Of a stretch of DNA of 64,000 nucleotides, positions 8,535 to 18,708 are shown piece after piece (within the stretch, counting starts at the first letter, position 1; every line of letters starts with the position of its first letter). The notes under the pieces are model-generated. The model was given only the letters and a program-made list of their open reading frames with translations, was not told where the DNA came from and made no database searches. The position numbers and the translations under genes are program-made. The stretch comes from Candidatus Krumholzibacteriota bacterium (GTDB lineage Bacteria > Krumholzibacteriota > Krumholzibacteriia > JAJRXK01): assembly GCA_029262065.1 (NCBI GenBank), contig JAJDAC010000041.1, forward strand, positions 171,699 through 235,698, given 5' to 3'.

Positions 8535-11387
8535 CTACGCGGCCACCCGGTTTCGCCGTACCGCGAATGCGGCGATCAACGCCACCACGACTGGCATGGC
8601 CCATACCCAGGGTATGCTCGCCGTCCGTCGCTCCAAGGGGACCAGCGTCGAACCATCGCCAATGAGTACGTAACCAGCCCAGTAGAACGGGTGCCGGGTA
8701 CGCGGATTTTCCCGGAGTTTTGCCTGCGCACGAGAGAGCGCTCCGGCCACCGAGTGGCCGTTGGACAGTTCCCGGTAGAACACCCGCATGAAACCACTGG
8801 CTGTACCGTCATCCAGCGGCCACAACGTGGCCACGACCACCGACACCTGCGCACTGAGAAATGCGTGGGCCAGACCCTGCACGCCCTCGCCGGCCAGGAT
8901 GCGCCCGCCTGCCGATTCGCAACCCGACAGCACGGCGAGGGTCGCATTCAGGTCCAGGCCGGCGATCTCGGAGGCCCGCAGATACCGCTGCTCCGGCGCG
9001 TCGGTTTCGGATCGCAACACCGCCGCACCCGTGAGCGAGCTTACCGATCCCAGATACGAACGCTCGGGAGCGGCCAACAGCAACCCCGAACGCCACGGTC
9101 TCTGTCCATCCACACGGGTATGTGCGGCCAGATGCAGCACGCGACCCTGGGACAACACCGACTCATCGGGCAACACACCCATGTGGGTGGCTACGCGTTG
9201 GAACCGGCGGCCGAGGTCCCTGACTTCATCCATTGCGCCCAACAACTGCTGGCCGGCGTCGTTGGCACCGCCGGCAATGGCGACGATATCGGTGGGAACG
9301 TCGCCGGTCGGCAAGTCCCGTCGCCGCAGTCGCTCGAGAATGGTGACCGAGGGAATGCGTTGGATTTCCTTGTTGGCCAAGCCGAGATCACGACCCGCTT
9401 CACACTGGGCCAGGCTGGCCAATGGCAATAGGTGCAAGGGCCCATCGGGAAGAAACAGGATTCGGTCGGCGGCGGCGACCTCTTCACGCACGCCAGAAAA
9501 CAACATCTCGATGACCGCGGTCGCGGCCGCGTCCAGGATCGTGTGGTCGGCGGCAGGAACCGACTCCGGGTCCGACAGCAACTGTTGATGCAAGAGAAGT
9601 TTCTCGGCCAGCTCGTTTCCGCCCGGAAGCTCGACCCATCGGCAGGAAGAACGAGTCACCGCGAACAACAATGACGCGGAATCACCAACGTACGTATCGA
9701 GCAGCAGTTCACCTTCCTGCAATAGGTTGTTCTGCAGCTCATCCAGCCTAGGGGGACTGAACTCGGCCTCGTGTACCTCCACGGCGGGACCCACCATGCG
9801 CTCCCACAGCGTGCGCGCCTTGTAGCGTTGCGCGGCCTCGAACGCAGCCCTGGTACGTTCAGCCGGGGATACCGTAAGCGGATGGTTCGCGAGGTTGCGT
9901 GCCAGATCTATGTATACCTCGCGCCCAAATGAGCCCCGCTGCTCGCGCCACTCGGGGTCATCGGGCGTACTTCGTTCTTCCTCCCACGCTCCCGAAGCTC
10001 GTTTCAACACGGCCGCCACGCTGTCGGGCATATCCATCGACTCGTAGCATTCGGCCTGCCCGGTCAGCGATTCCAGCATGGCAAGTGTGTGCCCGATTCC
10101 CCGTGCCTCGGCCTCGATCTCGATCCACCGCCGAAGCGCATCGGCGGTATTTCCCATGCGAAACTGAATGTCGCTGAGCGCGTCGCGCATGGGCAGGTAC
10201 TGCGTAACCGAGGCGCGACCGGCCAGGTCCTTTTCGGCCTGCAACAGCAGGTCCCGGGCCAGCTGCTCTTCGCCCTTGGCATCCTTCACATCAGCCAGCC
10301 GGTGTAGGGCCCTGATCTCGCCCGTTACATACTGTTGGGCACGGGACAACTCGAGTGCTTGATTCAGATGAACTTCGGCCTCATCGAGGCGATCGGTCTT
10401 GAGAAGAAAATAGCCCATGTGTATGTGCACGTTGCACACCGCTTGTGCGTCTCCGAGCGACGGCACCTCCGCGAGCAACTCGCGCAGCAAGGCCTCGGCC
10501 TCGTCGTCACGCCCGATTTGCGCAAGGGTGTGCGCGTAGTTGGTTCCCACGGTGAACACGTTGTTCACCTCGCCCATTTCCTTGGCGTACTCGTAGTTCG
10601 CCTTGTACGCTCGGGCGGCTTCACTGGGATCGCCAAGATGATTTTCCAGGTAGGCGAGGTTGGTCAGTCCCTGGATGAGACCGTACGGGTAGTCGATCTC
10701 GCGACTCAACGCCACGCAACGGTCGAAACACTCTCGCGAGGCCGCGAATCCTCCCTGGTAACTGTGGACAAGGCCCAGCATGTTCAACGCCATGACCTCA
10801 TCGGCTTTCATTTCTTTCTGTCTTGTCAATGCCACCGCCCACTCCAGATGCTCGCGGGCTATGTCATAATCGCCCGCGAACGCGGCGCGACGACCCAACG
10901 CGCTGCGCGCGCGGGCCTGGTAGACCTCATCATTGCGAAGCTTGGCCAGCTCGAGCACGCGGGCGTAGAGCGTGTCGGCGCGCGCGACATCGCCGGCGCC
11001 TTGCACCGCGAGCCCCAACTTGTACAACTCACTGCAAAGCCGGGTGGTGTCGCGCAGCGCCGCGGCCATCTCGGCGCCATGCGCGCCGATGTCGATCGCC
11101 ACCTGTAGCTGACCGAACTTGCGCAACCAATACGACTGCAGACGCATGGCGTCGAGCGTCGCCACCGAATCGGCGGCGGCCTCGGCTTCGTTCCGCAGGT
11201 CGGCCAGAAACGCGATCGCCCCATCAACGTCTCCGGTGCGACGGATAGAGTCGGTAGCCGCGAAACCCATGCGCCCCACACGCTCTCGGAGGGTTGGTTC
11301 TTCTTGGGCCGTGGACACCGCCGCAACGCTGGCCACCACCAGCGCGACCATCAGAGCAACGCGATTTGGGGATCGGGTGGGCGACAC
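8535..11387 (-). CDS. TPR-CHAT domain protein, membrane-anchored protease-like
   Basis: A protein of about 950 residues. A signal peptide (ALMVALVVASVAAVSTAQ) is followed by many TPR-like helical repeats and then a C-terminal CHAT (caspase HetF-associated) domain. Both catalytic positions look intact: His in VLHLAAHTRV and Cys in VLSGCESAGG. ATLWPLDDGTA and HPFYWAGYVLIGD are typical CHAT ends. The last segment (WVWAMPVVVALIAAFAV, then RRNR) is a C-terminal TM, so the enzyme would face the periplasm. GTG 11387 has GGGAG five bases upstream; the frame stays open to 11525, but that part lacks a good start. It is convergent with the pump fusion, two bases apart. The protease substrate is unknown. 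Confidence 0.85.
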   Translation of the reverse strand: MSPTRSPNRVALMVALVVASVAAVSTAQEEPTLRERVGRMGFAATDSIRRTGDVDGAIAFLADLRNEAEAAADSVATLDAMRLQSYWLRKFGQLQVAIDIGAHGAEMAAALRDTTRLCSELYKLGLAVQGAGDVARADTLYARVLELAKLRNDEVYQARARSALGRRAAFAGDYDIAREHLEWAVALTRQKEMKADEVMALNMLGLVHSYQGGFAASRECFDRCVALSREIDYPYGLIQGLTNLAYLENHLGDPSEAARAYKANYEYAKEMGEVNNVFTVGTNYAHTLAQIGRDDEAEALLRELLAEVPSLGDAQAVCNVHIHMGYFLLKTDRLDEAEVHLNQALELSRAQQYVTGEIRALHRLADVKDAKGEEQLARDLLLQAEKDLAGRASVTQYLPMRDALSDIQFRMGNTADALRRWIEIEAEARGIGHTLAMLESLTGQAECYESMDMPDSVAAVLKRASGAWEEERSTPDDPEWREQRGSFGREVYIDLARNLANHPLTVSPAERTRAAFEAAQRYKARTLWERMVGPAVEVHEAEFSPPRLDELQNNLLQEGELLLDTYVGDSASLLFAVTRSSCRWVELPGGNELAEKLLLHQQLLSDPESVPAADHTILDAAATAVIEMLFSGVREEVAAADRILFLPDGPLHLLPLASLAQCEAGRDLGLANKEIQRIPSVTILERLRRRDLPTGDVPTDIVAIAGGANDAGQQLLGAMDEVRDLGRRFQRVATHMGVLPDESVLSQGRVLHLAAHTRVDGQRPWRSGLLLAAPERSYLGSVSSLTGAAVLRSETDAPEQRYLRASEIAGLDLNATLAVLSGCESAGGRILAGEGVQGLAHAFLSAQVSVVVATLWPLDDGTASGFMRVFYRELSNGHSVAGALSRAQAKLRENPRTRHPFYWAGYVLIGDGSTLVPLERRTASIPWVWAMPVVVALIAAFAVRRNRVAA

Positions 11388-11520
11388 GGAAACTCCCAGC
11401 GCACTCGAGGGTGTCGGCTCTCGTTCCCTATTGTGATCGACCAGCGACCCGGGAATCACGCTGAATCCATATTTGCCAGCAATCCAGATTCGCCAGCCAT
11501 GAGCCTTGCGGCGACCAGGA

Positions 11521-11552
11521 TTCAAACGTACGTTTCAATCACTCGTTTGAAA
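11521..11552. promoter_or_regulatory. Nested palindromes: operator of the second TetR gene
   Basis: Three nested inverted repeats lie just before the GTG start at 11560. They are TTCAAACG/CGTTTGAA (perfect 8-bp arms), the 12-bp palindrome AAACGTACGTTT at 11524-11535, and TTTCAA/TTGAAA. Position and symmetry fit TetR autoregulation, and the site could also affect the divergent CHAT gene. Confidence 0.7.
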
Positions 11553-11559
11553 GGACCCC

Positions 11560-12189
11560 GTGAGCCAGCTCGAGACCAAGGATCGGATTCTCGACGCCGC
11601 TGAGAACCTCTTTAGTGACAAGGGGTTCAGCGCCACGTCGTTGCGTTCGATCACGACCCTGGCCGGCGCGAATCTGGCCGCGGTGAACTACCATTTCGGA
11701 TCGAAAGACGCCCTCATCCAGGCGGTGTTCCGACGCATTCTCACGCCCCTCAACAACGACCGACTCCAGCGACTGGACGCGTTGGAGGCTCGCGTCCAGG
11801 AGCCCTCGGTCGACGAAGTCCTCACCGCGTTTCTGACCCCGGTGGCCACGCTCTGGAGTGAATCGAAACGCGGTCCGGTGCTCGTACGTTTGTTTGCGAA
11901 AACGTTTGCTGAGCCTTCCACCAATATCCGCGACCTCGTGTTCAGTGAATTCGAAGGCATCGCGGCCCGTTACATTCCCGCGCTGGCCCGCGCGGTACCT
12001 CACCTCAGCCGCCGCGAAGTCATGACGCGACTGCACTTCCTGATCGGCAGCATGACCCACACCGTGACCAACTGGGACATGTTGGCCGGAGCGCCCGGCG
12101 CCGACGAACTCATTGAACAGATGGTGACCTACGGAGCGGCGGGATTTCGCGCGCCGGCGGCGCTGACTACGTCAAAGGGAACGCCATGA
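11560..12189 (+). CDS. TetR/AcrR-family regulator of efflux operon 2
   Basis: A 209-residue repressor with an N-terminal HTH (TKDRILDAAENLFSDKGFSATS, SITTLAGANLAAVNYHFGSKDALIQAV) typical of TetR proteins that control RND operons. It starts at GTG with GAAAGGA upstream. Its 3' end overlaps the outer-membrane factor gene by ATGA, so it is the first gene of a four-gene, translationally coupled unit. Nested palindromes just upstream are the likely operator. Confidence 0.9.
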   Translation: MSQLETKDRILDAAENLFSDKGFSATSLRSITTLAGANLAAVNYHFGSKDALIQAVFRRILTPLNNDRLQRLDALEARVQEPSVDEVLTAFLTPVATLWSESKRGPVLVRLFAKTFAEPSTNIRDLVFSEFEGIAARYIPALARAVPHLSRREVMTRLHFLIGSMTHTVTNWDMLAGAPGADELIEQMVTYGAAGFRAPAALTTSKGTP

Positions 12190-13640
12190 AGAAGGCTTTT
12201 GCATTGGCCACGTGGCTTTCGATCGCCGGCTGCGCATCGGCGCCGTCCGTGAATCATCCCAACCTCGAGGTCAGCGTGCCCGACACCTGGGAGATTGCCG
12301 GAACTCGCAATGTCAGCGACGGCTGGTGGATGGAGTTCGGTGATCCCGCGCTCGACATGGTCGTGGAGACGGCGTTGTCGGACAATCTCGACCTGCGCGT
12401 GGCCGTGGGCCGGGTAGAGGCAGCGCTAGCCCAGGCCGGCATCGACGGGGCCGCGCTATGGCCGCAGATCCAGGCCGTCGGCAGTGGAAGTCGGCAGAAA
12501 AACATCTTCGTGGGCTTGCCGATCCCCAGTGCCGACGGTGGTGTGATCACCAACTACTTCAACAGCTACTCGGCGTCGCTGCAGGCGAGCTGGGAACTGG
12601 ATCTGTGGGGCAGAGTCCGAAACATGAAAGGCGCCGCACTGGCCGAGGTGCAAGCATCGGCGGCCGACCTCGCTGGGGCCCGCCTGTCAATCGCCGCTCA
12701 GACCACCCGCGCCTGGCTGACCGTGCGAAGCGCGCGGATGCAGCTGGATCTGGCCCGGGTCACGCTCAAGGCTTTCGAGGGCACCGCGAATATCGCCTGG
12801 GAACGTTACAAGCGGGGACTCCTATCGTCGGTCGACGTGTACCTCACACGCAACAGCACCGCCAGCGCCGTCGCGCTGGTGGCTCGGCGAGAGCAACAGT
12901 TGCAGACCGCGGTGCGTCAGTTGGAGGTCCTGTTGGGACGCTACCCCGCCGGAATCCTCGAGGATGGTACCCAGCTTCCCAGACTCAACTCGCCGGTTCC
13001 CGGTGGATTGCCCTCGGAGCTGGTAGCCCGACGCCCCGACTTGGCCGCCGCCGAACGTCGGTTGGCCGCCTCTGGCTCACGGATTTCGATTGCCAAGGCC
13101 AACCGCTATCCGCAGTTCAGCCTGACCTCCAGCGTCGGTACCACCAGCGATGAACTGAGCGATCTGACCAACGGCAATTTCAGCGTGTGGAATCTGGTGG
13201 GCAACATCGTTCAGCCGTTGTTCCAGGGCGGTCGCATCAGGGCCCAGATTCATGGTGCGCAGGCACAAGAACGAATCGCCCTGGCGAACTACGCGCAGTC
13301 GGTACTCGACGCCTACGCCCAGGTAGAAATCAGGCTGGGTTCGGAACTGACGCTGTCGCGCGAAGAAGAAGCACTGGCCAATGCGGCCAGCGAAGCACGT
13401 TCGGCGTGGGATCTGGCGGAAGAGCGCTACCAACTCGGTGTACAGGACCTGCTCTCCGTGCTCGAATCGCAACGACGTTCGCTGAACGCCGACTCATCGC
13501 TGATCGAAGCCCGCCGACAACGATTGCAGAATCGAGTGGACCTGTACGTCGCATTGGGCGGCGGCTTCGAGTCACCCACCAATACAACATCAACTATCGA
13601 CCGGGCCCCGGGCCCGACAGACACGAAGGGTCGGCCATGA
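12186..13640 (+). CDS. RND outer-membrane factor, NodT-type lipoprotein
   Basis: A 484-residue TolC-superfamily channel. The signal peptide ends in a lipobox (SIAGC), so the mature protein is lipid-anchored. Typical motifs are DNLDLRVAVGRVEAALAQAGI, WELDLWGRVRN, GGLPSELVARRPDLAAAERRLAAS and the C-terminal AEERYQLGVQDLLSVLESQRR. It overlaps both neighbours by four bases (ATGA), so the order is regulator-channel-adaptor-pump. Confidence 0.93.
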   Translation: MKKAFALATWLSIAGCASAPSVNHPNLEVSVPDTWEIAGTRNVSDGWWMEFGDPALDMVVETALSDNLDLRVAVGRVEAALAQAGIDGAALWPQIQAVGSGSRQKNIFVGLPIPSADGGVITNYFNSYSASLQASWELDLWGRVRNMKGAALAEVQASAADLAGARLSIAAQTTRAWLTVRSARMQLDLARVTLKAFEGTANIAWERYKRGLLSSVDVYLTRNSTASAVALVARREQQLQTAVRQLEVLLGRYPAGILEDGTQLPRLNSPVPGGLPSELVARRPDLAAAERRLAASGSRISIAKANRYPQFSLTSSVGTTSDELSDLTNGNFSVWNLVGNIVQPLFQGGRIRAQIHGAQAQERIALANYAQSVLDAYAQVEIRLGSELTLSREEEALANAASEARSAWDLAEERYQLGVQDLLSVLESQRRSLNADSSLIEARRQRLQNRVDLYVALGGGFESPTNTTSTIDRAPGPTDTKGRP

Positions 13641-14815
13641 ACAAGGCCATGAAAGTCGTCCTGCCGCTTCTCATTCTTCTGGGTGGGGCGCTGGGTGGCT
13701 TCGCTATCATCTCGGCCAAGCCCGAGGTGAAGACCCAGCCCGCCGACGCCCCCGCCCCCGTCGTGCGCACGGTAACCGTCGAACCGGTAACCCACCGCTT
13801 CACGGTACGCGCCCAGGGAAGCGTGGAGCCACGCATCGCAAGCACCCTGGTAGCTGAGGTTTCGGGCCGCGTCACCAGCACCGCCGACGCATTCGTGTCC
13901 GGTGGCTTCTTCAAGAAGAACGAAGTACTGCTGACCATCGACTCCAGCGACTACGAGGCTGCGTTGGCCCGAGCCGAAGCGGAATTGACCGCCGCCCAGC
14001 TCAGCTTGGCGCGGGAACAAGAAGAAGCAGTCGTAGCCGAGCGCGAATGGAAGCGCCTGGACAGCGGCGAAGAGCCCTCGACCCTGGTGAAACGGGAACC
14101 ACAACTCGCCAATGCCCGGGCGTTGGTAGCCGCGGCCCGGGCCGCGGTCGAAAAATCAAGGAGGGACCTGGCCCGAACCCGTATCCGCGCGCCATACGAC
14201 GGAAGAGTGCGTCAAAAGCAAGTTGACCTGGGCGGCTACGTCCGCGCGGGATCGCCCGTCGGAAACGTCTACGCGGTCGACGCCGCCGAAATCCGGCTGC
14301 CGCTTCCCGATGCCGATCTGGCGTACCTCGACTTGTCGTTCAGTTATCGCAACGATAGCACCCCCAGCCAGAATGCCACCACGGTTCTCGTGCACGCAAC
14401 GTTCGGGGGGCGATCGCATACGTGGCGTGGAGTTCTCGATAGAACCGAAGGCGAAATCGACGCGCGTACTCGCATGGTCAACGTAGTGGCTCGCGTGGAC
14501 GATCCCTACGGTCGTGGCGACAACCCGGAGCGCCCGCCACTGGCCGCGGGCATGTTCGTCGAAGCCGAGATCCTGGGGCGCGAAGTCAATCAGGTGTACC
14601 TGGTTCCTCGCGATGCCCTGCGCGATGACACAACCGTGCTGGTGGTCGACAACGACAACACCCTGCGCTTCCGACGCGTCGAAGTGCTTCGCCGTGGTTC
14701 AACCACCGTGGTTATCGCCAGCGGCCTGAGGCCGGGCGAGCGAATCTGCATCAGCCGACTGGAAACCGTGGTCGAGGGGATGCGTGTTCGCGTGGCCGGC
14801 GGGGAAACGTCATGA
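13637..14815 (+). CDS. RND efflux membrane fusion protein (operon 2)
   Basis: A 392-residue periplasmic adaptor. It has an N-terminal hydrophobic segment (VVLPLLILLGGALGGFAII) and lipoyl halves around VSGRVTSTADAFVSGGFFKKNE and TRIRAPYDGRVRQKQVDLGG. Between them is a coiled-coil hairpin rich in Ala, Glu and Arg. Beta-barrel and membrane-proximal domains follow, with VYLVPRDALRDD near the end. The start is fixed by the ATGA overlap with the channel gene; the stop overlaps the pump start the same way. Confidence 0.93.
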   Translation: MNKAMKVVLPLLILLGGALGGFAIISAKPEVKTQPADAPAPVVRTVTVEPVTHRFTVRAQGSVEPRIASTLVAEVSGRVTSTADAFVSGGFFKKNEVLLTIDSSDYEAALARAEAELTAAQLSLAREQEEAVVAEREWKRLDSGEEPSTLVKREPQLANARALVAAARAAVEKSRRDLARTRIRAPYDGRVRQKQVDLGGYVRAGSPVGNVYAVDAAEIRLPLPDADLAYLDLSFSYRNDSTPSQNATTVLVHATFGGRSHTWRGVLDRTEGEIDARTRMVNVVARVDDPYGRGDNPERPPLAAGMFVEAEILGREVNQVYLVPRDALRDDTTVLVVDNDNTLRFRRVEVLRRGSTTVVIASGLRPGERICISRLETVVEGMRVRVAGGETS

Positions 14816-17800
14816 ACGCCATGATTCGTTGGTTCGCCCACAACGATGTTGCCGCCAATCTCCTGATGGTGCTGATCATGGCCAGCGGCGTGGTCGCCTT
14901 TTCCAACATCAAGCAGGAAATCTTTCCCGAGTTCGAGTCCAACGCCATCACCGTGTCCGTCGTGTACCCCGGGGCCACGCCGGCCGAGGCAGAAGAGTCC
15001 ATCTGCATGCGCATTGAAGAGCAGATCCAAGGGCTCGACGGTGTGAAGCAAATCCGATCTACCGCCACCGAGAATGTGGGCGCGGTGATCGTGGAGGTAC
15101 TGGAAGACGCCGACGCGCGCGAGGTGCTCGACGACGTGAAGAGCCGCGTCGATGCCATCGACACGTTCCCCGAAGACGCGGAACGACCCGTGGTCAGCGA
15201 GCTTCAGATCACGCGCCAGGTCCTGAGCATTGCGCTATCTGGTGATACCGACGAGCGAAGCCTGAAGGAACTGGGCCAGCGACTGCGCGACGATATCGCC
15301 TCGCTCGACGGCATCACCCTGGTCGATTTGGTAAACGTCCGACCCTATGAAATATCCGTCGAAATCTCCGAGGAAGCACTGCGACGCCATGGACTCACCA
15401 TGGACGCGGTGGCGCAAGCCATTCGCGTTTCGTCATTGGACCTGCCGGGAGGATCGGTCAAGACCGAGGGCGGAGAAATCCTTCTACGCACCAAAGGGCA
15501 AGCGTATCGTGGCGATGAGTTTGAGGACATTGCCCTCGTGTCGCGATCGGACGGTACGCGGTTGCGCCTGGGCGACGTGGGAACCGTGATCGACGGCTTC
15601 GAGGACACCGACCAATCGACCCGTTTCAACGGCAATCCCTCGGCCATGGTGAAGGTCTACCGGGTTGGTGACCAGGCGGCTCTGGAAGTCGCGGCTACGG
15701 TAAAGGAATGGGTCGCGGCGAACGAGTCTCGCATGCCGGCCGGAATCGATCTCACCATCTGGGATGACAACTCGGTGTACCTGAAGGGCCGTATGGATCT
15801 CATGGTCCGCAATGGTCGCAGTGGATTGATCCTGGTGTTCCTGGTGTTGGCTCTGTTCCTGCGCTTTCGACTGGCGTTCTGGGTCAGCGTGGGCGTGCCC
15901 ATATCGTTCCTGGGCGCCATCTGGTTCATGCCCATACTGGGCGCGTCGATCAACCTCATCTCGTTGTTCGCGTTCATTCTGGTACTGGGAATCGTGGTCG
16001 ATGACGCCATCGTGGTGGGCGAAAGCATCTACACCCACCAGAAGACAACCAAGGACCGTCGCAAAGCAGCCGTCGACGGCACGTTGGAAGTGGCTCTACC
16101 CGTGGTGTTCGCGGTTCTGACCACCATTGCGGCGTTCTACCCGCTACTGAACGTTCCGGGCACCACGGGACAGATCTGGAAAGTCATTCCACTTATCGTA
16201 ATTCCCACGCTGCTGTTCTCGATGCTCGAGTCGAAGCTGATTCTGCCCTCTCATCTGGCCCACCAGAACACGGCCGAGCGCGCGGTTGAAAGGTTCCTGC
16301 ACGCAATCGGCGTGGCTACGCCCTGGGGCCGCTTCCAGTCAAAGTTCGCCAATGGACTTGAGTCCTTCATCCACAACCGCTACCAACCGTTTCTAAAGTT
16401 GGCGCTTCGCAACCGCTACGCTACCTCGGCCGTCGGCCTGGCCGGGATGTTTCTCACGGTCAGCCTGGTGGCCTCGGGCTTCGTTCGCTTCGTATTCTTC
16501 CCGCCGGTAGAGGCCGACATCATAACCGCGACCCTCACCATGCCGCAGGGAACCTCCGTCGACCAGACCGCGCGAGCGGTGCAACGCATCGAAGACACCG
16601 CGCAACAACTGCGTCAGGAACTCGACTCCGAAACACCCGAGGGTGCGCCCAGTACGTTCCGCCACCTACTTGCATCGGTAGGTGGGCAGCCCAAGACCGC
16701 CGAGCGAGCGGCCGGCCCCGGCCAGACCGGCGAGGGCTTCGTCGGCGCGCATCTGGGTGAAGTACAGATCGAGTTGGCCCCGTCCGAAACTCGCGCCCTC
16801 AGCAGCGAGGAGATTTCGGCGCGATGGCGTGACCTGACCGGCGCCATCCCCGATGCCACGGAGCTCAGCTTCAACGCATCACTGTTCAGTGCCGGCGAAG
16901 CGCTGAACGTCCAGATGTCGTCGTCCGACCAGGACGACCTGCGTGAAGCTACCGTGCGCCTGAAGGAGAAGATCGCGGAGTATCCTGGCGTGTACGAAAT
17001 CGCCGACAGCTTCCAGGAGGGAAAGCAGGAACTGAAGCTCTCCATCAAACCCGAAGCCGGGGCCTACGGAATCACCCTGGCCAACCTGGCCCGTCAGGTA
17101 AGACAGGGCTTCTACGGCGAGGAAGCCCAACGCATCCAACGTGGGCGTGACGATGTAAAGGTCATGGTGCGGTATCCCGAAGAGGATCGCCGCAGCCTGG
17201 GAGACGTAGAAAACATGCGGGTGCGTACGGCGTCGGGCGACGATGTTCCGTTCGCACTGGTAGCCAATGCGCAACTCGGACGCGGCTATTCCACCATCAA
17301 TCGCGTCGACCGCAGGCGCGTCATAAACGTGACCGCCAGCGTCGATCAGGAAAAATCCAGCCCCAACGCCATCGTGGCCGACCTTACACAAACCCTGTTG
17401 CCCACACTCGCCAACGACTACCCCGGGCTGACCTATTCGTTCGAGGGAGAGCAGGAAGAGCAGCGCGAAGCCATGGGCGGATTGCTGCGCGGTTTCGCCG
17501 TGGCCCTGCTACTCATCTACGCGCTCATGGCGATTCCCTTCAAATCGTATCTGCACCCGTTCGTCATCATGAGCGTCATTCCCTTTGGCCTCATGGGCGC
17601 GATCTGGGGACACCTGATCATGGGTCGCGAACTCAGCATCTTGTCGGTGTGCGGCATGGTGGCGCTGACCGGCGTGGTGGTGAATGACTCGTTGGTGCTG
17701 GTGGACTGGATCAACCGTCGCCGACGCGAAGGCGTGAACGTTTCCGACGCCGTACACCGCGCGGGGGTGGCCCGGTTTCGGCCCATTCTGCTTACCTCTC

Positions 17801-18069
17801 TCACCACGTTCGCAGGCCTGCTGCCGATGTTGCTTGAACGCAGCCTGCAGGCGCAGTTCCTCATTCCCATGGCCATCAGCCTGGCCTTCGGAGTGTTGTT
17901 CGCCACATTCGTCACGCTGCTGCTGGTGCCCGCCAGCTATCTGATCTTCGAGGATCTTCTGGGCCTGTGGCCACGCGCGAAAGCTGCGCGAGCGGCGAAA
18001 CAACGGCGTGGAGTCGCCACTCCTGAACGGGGTGAGTTCGTCAATCCTGACGATCGCCAACCTGCCTAG
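14812..18069 (+). CDS. RND efflux pump, inner-membrane permease (operon 2)
   Basis: A 1085-residue proton-driven RND transporter. It has TM1 (NLLMVLIMASGVVAF), two porter domains, a TM2-6 bundle with LGIVVDDAIVVGESIY in TM4, and a TM8-12 bundle with GVVVNDSLVLVDWINRRRREG in TM10. The paired acidic residues in TM4 are the expected proton relay. The Lys typical of HAE1 pumps in TM10 is replaced by the VND motif seen in many uncharacterised RND clades. It is the last gene of the TetR-OMF-MFP-pump operon. The substrate cannot be predicted. Confidence 0.93.
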   Translation: MNAMIRWFAHNDVAANLLMVLIMASGVVAFSNIKQEIFPEFESNAITVSVVYPGATPAEAEESICMRIEEQIQGLDGVKQIRSTATENVGAVIVEVLEDADAREVLDDVKSRVDAIDTFPEDAERPVVSELQITRQVLSIALSGDTDERSLKELGQRLRDDIASLDGITLVDLVNVRPYEISVEISEEALRRHGLTMDAVAQAIRVSSLDLPGGSVKTEGGEILLRTKGQAYRGDEFEDIALVSRSDGTRLRLGDVGTVIDGFEDTDQSTRFNGNPSAMVKVYRVGDQAALEVAATVKEWVAANESRMPAGIDLTIWDDNSVYLKGRMDLMVRNGRSGLILVFLVLALFLRFRLAFWVSVGVPISFLGAIWFMPILGASINLISLFAFILVLGIVVDDAIVVGESIYTHQKTTKDRRKAAVDGTLEVALPVVFAVLTTIAAFYPLLNVPGTTGQIWKVIPLIVIPTLLFSMLESKLILPSHLAHQNTAERAVERFLHAIGVATPWGRFQSKFANGLESFIHNRYQPFLKLALRNRYATSAVGLAGMFLTVSLVASGFVRFVFFPPVEADIITATLTMPQGTSVDQTARAVQRIEDTAQQLRQELDSETPEGAPSTFRHLLASVGGQPKTAERAAGPGQTGEGFVGAHLGEVQIELAPSETRALSSEEISARWRDLTGAIPDATELSFNASLFSAGEALNVQMSSSDQDDLREATVRLKEKIAEYPGVYEIADSFQEGKQELKLSIKPEAGAYGITLANLARQVRQGFYGEEAQRIQRGRDDVKVMVRYPEEDRRSLGDVENMRVRTASGDDVPFALVANAQLGRGYSTINRVDRRRVINVTASVDQEKSSPNAIVADLTQTLLPTLANDYPGLTYSFEGEQEEQREAMGGLLRGFAVALLLIYALMAIPFKSYLHPFVIMSVIPFGLMGAIWGHLIMGRELSILSVCGMVALTGVVVNDSLVLVDWINRRRREGVNVSDAVHRAGVARFRPILLTSLTTFAGLLPMLLERSLQAQFLIPMAISLAFGVLFATFVTLLLVPASYLIFEDLLGLWPRAKAARAAKQRRGVATPERGEFVNPDDRQPA

Positions 18070-18186
18070 CAGCGTAACTCTATATTTTTCAACAATTCGA
18101 TATCAGGCACAGCGGTTGCAATCTCCGGATGCACGGCGGGGGAGGTCCCGCTCACAGTGCAACTGGACGCAGACTGGAGCGATCGC

Positions 18187-18636
18187 ATGGTGGAAGTATT
18201 GATCTGGAATTTTTCGGCGAAGGGCCTCAAGGGCAAAGGGAACATCGGACACGCGGCCCTGAAGACGAGCCACGACTACGTCAGCTGGTGGCCGTCCCGG
18301 CCAGTGTCAGTGACGAAGGGACGCGTCCCGGCCCGTCCGCATGACGAAGCCACCGACATCATGGCTGAAGGTGCTCCGCCCGATCATCGCATTGAAATCC
18401 GAGGACTCGACGAAGCCGCCATTTCGTATTGGTGGACTTCCTTCCAGACTTCGCGCGACTACCGCTTGTTCATGCAGAACTGCTCGACCGTGGTCGCGCT
18501 GGCCATGAAGGAGGGCGGAGCCACGAAGTTGTGTCGCGGAGCGGGTTGGGCCTGGCACTCCTGGAACACGATCTGGCACCCCAACGACGTACGTCGATAC
18601 GCGCTGGCCGCCGCGGCCGGCGGCGGGAAGCCCTGA
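18187..18636 (+). CDS. Putative permuted papain-like (NlpC/P60- or LRAT-type) protein
   Basis: A 149-residue protein with no signal peptide. The order of possible catalytic residues, His in GKGNIGHAALKT followed by Cys in RLFMQNCSTVVALAMKEGG, is that of circularly permuted papain-fold hydrolases. A YVSWWP motif lies between. ATG 18187 has GGAG seven bases upstream; the frame is open to 18157 but without a better start. It lies 117 bases after the second efflux operon and is followed by a strong terminator. Assignment rests only on motif order; the substrate is unknown. Confidence 0.6.
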   Translation: MVEVLIWNFSAKGLKGKGNIGHAALKTSHDYVSWWPSRPVSVTKGRVPARPHDEATDIMAEGAPPDHRIEIRGLDEAAISYWWTSFQTSRDYRLFMQNCSTVVALAMKEGGATKLCRGAGWAWHSWNTIWHPNDVRRYALAAAAGGGKP

Positions 18637-18708
18637 CCCCCGGCTTTCGCGCATCAGCTTCAACGAATCGGATTCGACGTGCTCCCAAGGGAATCGTCGA
18701 ACCCGTAA

